Shown here: in pieces, positions 1 to 4,829 of the stretch | Layout: each line of letters starts with the position of its first letter | How positions within the stretch are numbered: position 1 is the stretch's first letter | DNA from: Solirubrobacterales bacterium | Lineage (GTDB): Bacteria; Actinomycetota; Thermoleophilia; Solirubrobacterales; Solirubrobacteraceae | Assembly (NCBI GenBank): GCA_003157595.1 | Contig: PMKB01000154.1 | Location: 1 to 5,269 of the forward strand | DNA length: 5,269 nt | Direction: 5' to 3' | Made by a program: the position numbers and the translations under genes | The notes under the pieces: generated by a model | The model's database searches: none | What the model was told of the DNA's origin: nothing | Seen by the model: the letters and a program-made list of their open reading frames with translations, nothing else

Positions 1-516
1 TGGGCGTCGAGCGAGACGACGCTCGGCACGCCGTTTCCCCAGCCGCCCGACTACACGCCTGTGGATGAGCTCCACCCGCTGCGACCGGAGTCCTCCTATG
101 CGCTCTCCAAGGTGCTTGGCGAGGAGATGGCGCGCCAGTTCTCGCGCTGGAGCGCGATCCCGTTCATCGGCCTGCGCTTCTCGAACGTGATGGAGCGCGC
201 CGACTACGCACAGTTCCCGTCATGGTGGGACGACCCGCGGATCCGCAGCTGGAACTTGTGGAGCTACGTCGACGAGAGCCACGCCGGGCAGAGCGTGCTC
301 GGCGCGCTGGGCGCCGACCTGCAGGGCGCGCACGCGTTCATCATCGCCGCCGCCGACACCGTGATGCGCCGCCCGAGCCGCGAGCTGATGGCCGAGGTCT
401 ACCCGGGCGTGGCGGTCGCAGACCGCGTCGCCGAGCACGGGACGCTGCTCGACATCGAGGGCGCCCGGCGCGCGATCGGGTACGCGCCGCAGTTCAGCTG
501 GCGCGAGCTCTTCTAA
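1..516 (+). CDS. NAD(P)-dependent epimerase/dehydratase-like oxidoreductase (extended SDR), 3' part
   Basis: The reading frame is open from the left edge, so the N-terminal half with the Rossmann GxxGxxG nucleotide-binding motif lies outside. The visible 171 residues begin WASSETTLG, which carries the usual SDR catalytic Ser. The catalytic pair YALSK (Y33, K37 of the visible part) follows, then the core strand GLRFSNVM (57-64). A substrate-domain segment with WNLWSYVD (84-91) and a C-terminal segment with LLDIEGARRAIGY complete it; the latter is the usual end of extended SDRs, where the protein checks sugar-epimerase-like geometry. The family acts on sugar or sugar-nucleotide substrates using a tightly bound NAD(P). 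The actual substrate cannot be read from this part. The gene ends in TAA and converges on araA. Being on the opposite strand it is not in the ara operon, although its proximity hints at carbohydrate metabolism. Family assignment is secure; specific function is unknown. Confidence 0.85.
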   Translation, partial: WASSETTLGTPFPQPPDYTPVDELHPLRPESSYALSKVLGEEMARQFSRWSAIPFIGLRFSNVMERADYAQFPSWWDDPRIRSWNLWSYVDESHAGQSVLGALGADLQGAHAFIIAAADTVMRRPSRELMAEVYPGVAVADRVAEHGTLLDIEGARRAIGYAPQFSWRELF

Positions 517-517
517 G

Positions 518-568
518 CCCGCGCCGGCCTGCGCGGGACGGCGCGGGACGCCTCACGGCAGCCCGCGC
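518..568. terminator. Paired GC-rich stem-loops between convergent genes, candidate bidirectional terminator
   Basis: The 72-bp gap between the SDR stop and the araA stop contains two perfect 7-bp stems. CCCGCGC (518-524) pairs with GCGCGGG (531-537) around a 6-nt loop. GCGCGGG (541-547) pairs with CCCGCGC (562-568) around a 14-nt loop. The two GCGCGGGACG copies (531-540 and 541-550) are direct repeats, so alternative pairings are possible. There is no T tract on either strand, so this is not a classic intrinsic terminator. T-poor hairpins between convergent genes are common in high-GC actinobacteria, and the position fits ending both transcripts. Such stems also arise easily in GC-rich DNA. 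Confidence 0.45.
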
Positions 569-588
569 TCGCCACCGCCGGCCGCCCC

Positions 589-2100
589 TCAGAGTCCGGC
601 CGCGAGCCGGTAATAGACCTGGTTCCAGCGGACCTCGTTGGCGAAGTCGCGGCTGGTGGTGTGCTCGTCGATCAGCAGCAGCTCGAGCCCCGCGATCGCT
701 GCGAAGTCGGCCAACACCTCGGTGTCCAGCGCTGCGCTGAACACGCTGTGGTGGGGTCCGCCCGCCACCAGCCACGCCTCAGCGGCGGTGGCGAAGTCGG
801 GCTTCGGCTTCCAGACCGCTCTTGCGACCGGCAGCTTCGGCAGTTCCTGCGGCGGTGCGATGACGTCGACCTCGTTGGCCAGCAGGCGGAAGCGGTCGCC
901 CATGTCGAGCATCGAGAACATGAAGGCGGGGCCGGGCGCCGCGTCGAACACGAGCCGCACCGGGTCCTCGCGCGCGCCGATCGAGAGCGGATGGATCTCG
1001 CAGCTCGGGCGGGCGGCGGCGATCGACGGGCAGACCTCGAGCATGTGCGACCCCAGCACCAGCGGCACCTCGCCGGCGAGGTCGTAGGTGTAGTCCTCCA
1101 TGAACGAGGTGCCTCCCTGAAGCCCCGTGGCCATCAGCTTGACGATCCGCACGAGAGCCGCCGTCTTCCAATCCCCCTCGCCGCCGAAGCCGAAGCCGTC
1201 GGCCATCAGTCGCTGCACGGCGATCCCGGGCAGCTGGCGCAGGCCGTGCAGGTCCTGGAAGGTGTCCGTGAAGGCGCCGAAGCCCCCTGCGGTCAGGAAC
1301 TCGCGCAGGCCCGCCTCGATCCGCGCCGCGACCACCAGCGAGTCGCGGCGGTCACCGCCGCTGCGCAACTCGGGCACCAGGTCGTACTGGTCCTCATACT
1401 CCGCGACGAGCCGCTGGCGCTCATCCTCCCCAACGGCGTCCATCACCTCCACGAGGTCGCCGACGCCGAAGCCGCTGACGGTGATGCCGAGACGCAGGTG
1501 CGCCTCGACCTTGTCGCCCTCGGTCACCGCGACGTCGCGCATGTTGTCGCCCAAGCGCGCGACCGTCAGCCCCGCGGCCTCGCGCCAGCCGCACGCCGCG
1601 CGCGACCAGTGACCGATCCGCGCCAGCGTCGCCTCGTCGGACCAGTGGCCGACGACGGTCTTGCGCGCCAGGCGCATCCGGGTCTCCAGAAACGCGAACT
1701 CGCGGTCGCCGTGCGCGGACTGGTGCGTGTTCATGTAGTTCATGTCGATCTGCGCCCACGGCAGCGCCCGGTTGAACTGGGTGTGCAGGTGCAGCAGCGG
1801 CTTGTCCAGGATGCTCAGGCCGGCGATCCACATCTGCGCCGGCGAGAAGGTGTGCATCCAGAGGATCAGGCCGGCGCAGGCGTCGGCGGCGTTGGCCTCC
1901 AGGCACAGCCGGCGGATCGCCTCCGGCGTCGTCGCCACCTCGCGCAGGACGACGCGGACCGGCAGCGCCGCTGCCGCGTCGAGCGCGGCGGCGATCTCGC
2001 CCGCATCGGCGGCGACCGCGGCCAGCACCTCCTCGCCGTACATCTCCTGGCTGCCCGCGACGAACCACAGCTCGTACTGGCCCAGCGCCTTGGCGCTCAT
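589..2100 (-). CDS. araA: L-arabinose isomerase AraA
   Basis: A 503-residue cytoplasmic enzyme (E. coli AraA is 500) that interconverts L-arabinose and L-ribulose, the first step of the isomerase pathway; the family uses a divalent metal, usually Mn2+. The N-terminal domain starts YELWFVAGSQEMYG (9-22), the typical AraA opening. LWMHTFSPAQMWI (80-92) and LLHLHTQFNRALPW (102-115) are family core segments. The four metal/active-site residues are in place: E308 in FGFGGEGDWKTAAL, E335 in GTSFMEDYTYD, H352 in GSHMLEVCP and the H450/H451 pair in AGGPHHSVF. No residue appears to be missing and the frame is intact. The ATG at 2100 overlaps the araD stop (ATGA). It is preceded by GGGGAGG 7 nt upstream, so the start is well supported even though the frame stays open further upstream. 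AraA is the last gene of the araB-araD-araA group, and its stop lies 72 bp from that of the convergent SDR gene. Confidence 0.97.
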   Translation of the reverse strand: MSAKALGQYELWFVAGSQEMYGEEVLAAVAADAGEIAAALDAAAALPVRVVLREVATTPEAIRRLCLEANAADACAGLILWMHTFSPAQMWIAGLSILDKPLLHLHTQFNRALPWAQIDMNYMNTHQSAHGDREFAFLETRMRLARKTVVGHWSDEATLARIGHWSRAACGWREAAGLTVARLGDNMRDVAVTEGDKVEAHLRLGITVSGFGVGDLVEVMDAVGEDERQRLVAEYEDQYDLVPELRSGGDRRDSLVVAARIEAGLREFLTAGGFGAFTDTFQDLHGLRQLPGIAVQRLMADGFGFGGEGDWKTAALVRIVKLMATGLQGGTSFMEDYTYDLAGEVPLVLGSHMLEVCPSIAAARPSCEIHPLSIGAREDPVRLVFDAAPGPAFMFSMLDMGDRFRLLANEVDVIAPPQELPKLPVARAVWKPKPDFATAAEAWLVAGGPHHSVFSAALDTEVLADFAAIAGLELLLIDEHTTSRDFANEVRWNQVYYRLAAGL

Positions 2101-2789
2101 CCTGCAACCTCCCCACTCGGGGCAGCGCGCACCGCGCGCTGCCCGTAGACGTTCTGATAGCGGTCGTATAAGGCGTCGATGTCGGCCTGGTCGAGGCGGG
2201 CCAGGGCTCCCAGCTCGCCGGCGAGCATCACCGTGCGCGCGACGTCCTCGCACATCACGGCGGCCTTGACGGCGTCGCGGGCGCTCGCGCCGACCGTGAA
2301 CACGCCGTGGCTGCGCATCAAGACGGCCGGCGAACGGCTGCCCTGCAGGGTCTCGACGATGCCCACGCCGATCTCCTCGCCGCCGATCCGCGCGAACGGG
2401 CCGACCGGGATGTCGCCGCCGAACTCGTCTGCCATCGCCGTCAGCACGCACGGGATCGCCAGGCCGTGCGCGGCCCACGCGGTCGCGTAGGGGCTGTGGG
2501 TGTGCGCCACGCCGCCGACCGCGCTCATCGCCCGGTAGACGTAGGCGTGGGTGGCCGTGTCGCTCGACGGCGACAGCTCGCCCTCGACCACGTTGCCGTG
2601 CAGGTCGACGACGACCATCGACTCCGCGCTCAGCTCGTCGTAGCCGACGCCGCTCGGCTTGATCACGATCAGGTCGCGCTCCGGCACGCGGGCCGAGATG
2701 TTGCCGCTCGTCCAGGCGACCAGGCCGCTGCGCGTCAGCTCCTGGTGCAGTTCCGCGACGGTGCGGCGCAGATCGGCCAGCGCGCTCAA
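2097..2789 (-). CDS. araD: L-ribulose-5-phosphate 4-epimerase AraD
   Basis: A 230-residue class II aldolase-type zinc enzyme (E. coli AraD is 231) that converts L-ribulose-5-P to D-xylulose-5-P, the last step before the pentose phosphate pathway. It shows SGNISARVP (28-36) and IKPSGVGYDEL (43-53) in the phosphate-binding region, then PSSDTATHAYVYR (74-86). The zinc ligands are H96 and H98 in AHTHS and H161 in RSHG. Asp121 in MADEF matches the family's catalytic Asp, and Tyr215 in the NVYGQ tail matches the catalytic Tyr. I chose the TTG at 2789 because GGGAG lies 8 nt upstream and it gives the usual length. The more distal TTG at 2819 would add ten residues without a visible Shine-Dalgarno. 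The tail after YGQ (about 13 residues) is slightly longer than in E. coli and hosts the araA ribosome site. The start sits in a copy of a 16-bp sequence also found at the araB stop. Confidence 0.95.
   Translation of the reverse strand: MSALADLRRTVAELHQELTRSGLVAWTSGNISARVPERDLIVIKPSGVGYDELSAESMVVVDLHGNVVEGELSPSSDTATHAYVYRAMSAVGGVAHTHSPYATAWAAHGLAIPCVLTAMADEFGGDIPVGPFARIGGEEIGVGIVETLQGSRSPAVLMRSHGVFTVGASARDAVKAAVMCEDVARTVMLAGELGALARLDQADIDALYDRYQNVYGQRAVRAAPSGEVAG
2108..2114 (-). promoter_or_regulatory. Strong Shine-Dalgarno of araA inside the araD 3' end
   Basis: The minus strand reads GGGGAGG, then 7 nt, then the araA ATG. It lies within the last codons of araD. With the ATGA overlap it fixes the araA start and implies translational coupling or efficient re-initiation of the isomerase after the epimerase. 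Confidence 0.8.
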
Positions 2790-2795
2790 CGCCCG
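2780..2795 (-). repeat. 16-bp direct repeat copy at the araD start (partner at 2902-2917)
   Basis: The minus strand CGGGCGTTGAGCGCGC is identical at 2795-2780 and at 2917-2902, 122 bp apart. One copy contains the araB stop and the other the araD TTG start, both within TTGA. The bases flanking the 16-mer differ at both ends. Confidence 0.85.
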
Positions 2796-2911
2796 GTCTC
2801 CCGCGCCGCGAGCCCACAAAAGGCGATCTCGCGCAATGCCCGCGCGCGCAATGCCGGCTCGCGCAATGCCCGCTCGCCGATCACCCGCTCGCTCGTCGCC
2901 CGCGCGCTCAA
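2786..2911 (-). CDS. Possible 41-residue ORF bridging araB and araD (doubtful)
   Basis: A TTG at 2911 overlaps the araB stop (TTGA, 2908-2911). The frame runs 41 codons to a TGA at 2786-2788, which overlaps the araD TTG (TTGA, 2786-2789). If translated, this would be a coupled mini-gene with the same overlap style at both ends. Its middle is built of five-residue units (ERALR, EPALR, ARALR) because it is the translation of the 15-bp DNA repeat. It has no recognisable domain, signal peptide or membrane segment, and is Arg/Ala/Glu-rich. Only a weak purine stretch precedes the TTG. I recognise no family. It may be noncoding repeat DNA that happens to be open, which is common at this GC content. 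Confidence 0.2.
   Translation of the reverse strand: MSARATSERVIGERALREPALRARALREIAFCGLAARETGR
2798..2802 (-). promoter_or_regulatory. Shine-Dalgarno of araD supporting a TTG start
   Basis: The minus strand reads GGGAG, 8 nt before TTG at 2789. It is the only purine-rich site near the candidate starts, and it is what decides for the 230-residue form of AraD. Confidence 0.65.
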
Positions 2912-2932
2912 CGCCCGCTCGCTCGCATGCCG
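2828..2932 (-). repeat. Degenerate 15-bp tandem repeat, about seven units, spanning the araB end and the araB-araD gap
   Basis: Minus-strand units at exact 15-bp spacing are 2842-2828 CGGGCATTGCGCGAG, 2857-2843 CCGGCATTGCGCGCG, 2872-2858 CGGGCATTGCGCGAG, 2887-2873 CGGGTGATCGGCGAG, 2902-2888 CGGGCGACGAGCGAG, 2917-2903 CGGGCGTTGAGCGCG and 2932-2918 CGGCATGCGAGCGAG. The first and third are identical and the second differs at two positions. Divergence grows toward araB, whose last codons use the outer units. The period is a multiple of three, so frames pass through unbroken. There are no distinct spacers. Confidence 0.75.
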
Positions 2933-4581
2933 CGCTCGCGGATCGCCTGCAGCGAGCGCATCAGCGGTCGCTGGTCGCGCCCGAAATGGTCGTGCAGGCT
3001 GCCGTAGAGCGCGTAAAGCTCGTCGTAGGCGCTGTGGCGCGCGGCGTCGGGCAGGTAGACGTTGCTGCGCAGCTTGCCCATCGCCTGCGCCGCGGCGTAG
3101 ACGTCCGCGTGCACGCCGGCGGCCACCGCCGCGTGCAGCGCCGAGCCGAGCGCCGGTCCCTGGTCGGAGTCGATCACGCTGATCGGCTGCCCGATCACGT
3201 CGGCGTAGCACTGCATCAGCAGCGCGTTCTTCAGCAGCCCGCCGGCGGCGATGAACTCGCGCACCGGGACGCCCGAGCCGTTGAAGGCGTCGATGATCTT
3301 GCGCGCGCCGAACGCGGTCGACTCGATCAGCGCGCGATAGATCTCGTGCGCACGCGTCGCGAGGGTCATGCCGACGAGCACGCCGCTGAGCTCGTGGTCG
3401 ACCAGCACCGAGCGGTTGCCGCTCCACCAGTCCAGCGCGATCAGACCGTGCTCACCCACCGCCTGCGCGGCGCCGAGCGCGCTGAGGTGCTCGTGCACGT
3501 CGATCCCCAGCGCGCGCGCCTGCTCGTGGTAGGCGGGCGGCACGGCGTTCTCGACGAACCAGGCGAAGATGTCACCGACGCCGCTCTGCCCGGCCTCGTA
3601 GCCCCACCGGCCGGCCACGATGCCGCCGTTGACGACGCCGCACATCCCGGGGACCTCGGCGAGCGCCTCGCCGACCATCACGTGGCAGGTCGAGGTGCCC
3701 ATGATCGCGACCATCCGCCCAGGCTCGGTCACACCGGCCGCCGGCGCGGTGACATGGGCGTCGACGTTGCCGACGGCCACCGCGATGCCCTCTGCCAAGC
3801 CGGTCCAGTCCGCCGCCTGTGCGCTCAGCGAGCCGGCGCGCGCGCCCAGCTGCGCAAGCGTCGGGCTGAGCTTCTCGGCAGCAAAGCGCGCGAACTGCGG
3901 GTTCAGCGCCGCGAGGTAATCCTCGCTGGGGTAGCGGTCGTCCTGGTAGATACCCTTGTAGCCGGCGGTGCAGGCGTTGCGCAGCTCCACGCCGCACAGC
4001 TGCCAGACGATCCAGTCCGCCGCCTCGACGAAGCGGTCCATCGCGCCGTACACCCCGGGATCCTCTTCGAGGATCTGCAGCGCCTTGGCGAACTCCCATT
4101 CGGAGGAGATCCGCCCGCCGTAGCGCCCGAGCCAGGCCTCGCCCCGTGCCGCCGCGACGTCGGTGATGCGATCGGCCTGCGGCTGGGCGGCGTGATGGCG
4201 CCACAGCTTGACCCAGGCGTGCGGATGCGAGCGCCAGTCCTCCACCCGGCACAGCGGGGTGCCGTCGGTCAGCACCGGCAGCACCGTGCAGGCGGTGAAG
4301 TCGGTGCCGATTCCGACAACCGAAGCGGGATCGATCCCCGCCGCCGCGACGGCTGCCGGCACCGCCTCGCTCAGCACCTCGATGTAGTCGTCCGGATCCT
4401 GCAGCGCCCAATTCGGCCCGAGCGGCGCACCCGTGGCCGCCAGCTCGTCGCTCATCACTGCGTGCGGGTAGACGTGCACCGCGTCTCCGAGCTCCGCGCC
4501 GTCGGTCGCGCGCACCACGACCGCGCGACCGGAAAGCGTTCCGAAATCGACACCGATCACGTGGCGCGAGGAATCAGGCAT
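2908..4581 (-). CDS. araB: L-ribulokinase AraB
   Basis: A 557-residue FGGY-family sugar kinase (E. coli AraB 566, B. subtilis about 560) that phosphorylates L-ribulose with ATP to L-ribulose-5-P in the cytoplasm. GVDFGTLSGRAVVV (10-23) is the N-terminal phosphate-binding segment, in the form typical of ribulokinases. GTDFTACT (92-99) and AGYKGIYQ (206-213) are ribulokinase-specific segments. GNVDAH (271-276) carries the probable catalytic Asp274. MGTSTCH (294-300), ALDWWSGNRS (382-391) and AAGGLLKNALLMQ (445-457) form the ATP-binding domain. The start chosen is the ATG at 4581, giving MPDSSRHVIG. An upstream GTG at 4662 in the same open frame is rejected because it would translate through the operator. 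The Shine-Dalgarno is poor (ACGAG directly before ATG), in contrast to araD and araA. The last residues (RERGMRASGR) are encoded by the start of the 15-bp repeat zone and may be a recent C-terminal change. Confidence 0.97.
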   Translation of the reverse strand: MPDSSRHVIGVDFGTLSGRAVVVRATDGAELGDAVHVYPHAVMSDELAATGAPLGPNWALQDPDDYIEVLSEAVPAAVAAAGIDPASVVGIGTDFTACTVLPVLTDGTPLCRVEDWRSHPHAWVKLWRHHAAQPQADRITDVAAARGEAWLGRYGGRISSEWEFAKALQILEEDPGVYGAMDRFVEAADWIVWQLCGVELRNACTAGYKGIYQDDRYPSEDYLAALNPQFARFAAEKLSPTLAQLGARAGSLSAQAADWTGLAEGIAVAVGNVDAHVTAPAAGVTEPGRMVAIMGTSTCHVMVGEALAEVPGMCGVVNGGIVAGRWGYEAGQSGVGDIFAWFVENAVPPAYHEQARALGIDVHEHLSALGAAQAVGEHGLIALDWWSGNRSVLVDHELSGVLVGMTLATRAHEIYRALIESTAFGARKIIDAFNGSGVPVREFIAAGGLLKNALLMQCYADVIGQPISVIDSDQGPALGSALHAAVAAGVHADVYAAAQAMGKLRSNVYLPDAARHSAYDELYALYGSLHDHFGRDQRPLMRSLQAIRERGMRASGR

Positions 4582-4592
4582 CTCGTTTGCGC

Positions 4593-4650
4593 ACACTATC
4601 GCGCGCGGCCGCTGGGCAATCGATTGCACAGCGTCAAGCGCACAAAAAAA
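4593..4650 (-). promoter_or_regulatory. Probable araBDA promoter region
   Basis: Reading toward araB on the minus strand there is a T7 tract (4650-4644), then TTGACG (4637-4632, a good -35 match), then the palindromic operator, then GATAGT/TAGTGT (4600-4593, -10-like). TTGACG and the -10-like element are too far apart (over 30 bp) to form one promoter, and the hexamer 17 bp from TTGACG (CAGCGG) is poor. Two readings remain. One is a promoter using TTGACG with a weak -10. The other is a promoter using TAGTGT/GATAGT with its -35 inside the operator, which would start transcription only a few bases before the ATG and would explain araB's poor Shine-Dalgarno. Either way the operator would block it. 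The exact start is not determined. Confidence 0.4.
4613..4630. promoter_or_regulatory. LacI-family-type operator upstream of araB
   Basis: TGGGCAATCGATTGCACA is an 18-bp palindrome in which eight of nine base pairs match. The 12-bp core GCAATCGATTGC (4616-4627) is perfect and centred on CpG. The central AATCGATT with flanking G/C is the usual architecture of LacI/GalR-family sites. Corynebacterial araBDA operons are known to be controlled by a LacI-type AraR, so a similar pentose-responsive repressor is plausible here. Its centre lies about 40 bp upstream of the araB ATG, overlapping the likely promoter. No regulator gene is visible in the window. Confidence 0.7.
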
Positions 4651-4761
4651 CGCACGCAGCACCGCGCACTCGATCGCAGCATCTCAACAACGCACACGTG
4701 TCGCCGGCCGCGTGCCCGCAGCAGCGCGGCCACGCTGCACGCCCCGGCCCCAACGGGTCCC

Positions 4762-4827
4762 GCGCCCGGCGCGCGCCACACGGCGCCGCACCGCCGCCTG
4801 ACGCCTAATGCCGCTCGCGCCGGGCGC
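4762..4827 (-). terminator. 12-bp inverted repeat just after the xylA stop, candidate transcript-end structure
   Basis: GCGCCCGGCGCG (4762-4773) and CGCGCCGGGCGC (4816-4827) are perfect complements separated by 42 nt. The outer arm begins 2 nt after the xylA TGA in the direction of transcription. All stem bases are G or C and no T tract follows. The structure could terminate or protect xylA mRNA ahead of the separate araB promoter. The long loop and GC-rich surroundings keep this tentative. The rest of the 4582-4829 gap shows no gene. It also holds a 7-bp stem-loop, GGCCGCG (4706-4712) with CGCGGCC (4725-4731), and the palindrome ACACGTGT (4694-4701). Confidence 0.35.
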
Positions 4828-4829
4828 CC

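Noticed and set aside
661..2148. 495-codon open frame on the plus strand antisense to araA
   Set aside because: It is compositionally biased (Arg, Gln, His, Ala), lacks any recognisable motif and lies wholly opposite the complete araA.
589..2817. A single 742-codon frame running through araA and upstream
   Set aside because: The extra N-terminal part is Arg-rich and out of frame with araD. The ATG at 2100 with its strong ribosome site gives the normal AraA length.
2817..2819. TTG at 2819 as the araD start
   Set aside because: No Shine-Dalgarno precedes it, and the ten added residues lie in the junction DNA. TTG at 2789 has GGGAG at good spacing and gives the family length.
2828..2932. CRISPR array
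   Set aside because: The units are only 15 bp, directly adjacent with no unique spacers, degenerate, and partly inside araB coding sequence.
4644..4650. T7 on the minus strand as the tail of an intrinsic terminator for xylA
   Set aside because: No adjacent inverted repeat precedes it on the minus strand; the neighbouring CGCAC motifs are direct repeats. An A/T-tract upstream of the -35-like hexamer fits better.
4660..4662. GTG at 4662 as the araB start
   Set aside because: It would add 27 residues encoded by the promoter/operator DNA before the conserved GVDFGT segment, which normally lies near the N-terminus.
4694..4701. ACACGTGT palindrome as a second operator
   Set aside because: It is only 8 bp with no symmetry beyond, unlike the 18-bp operator, so it is too short to call.
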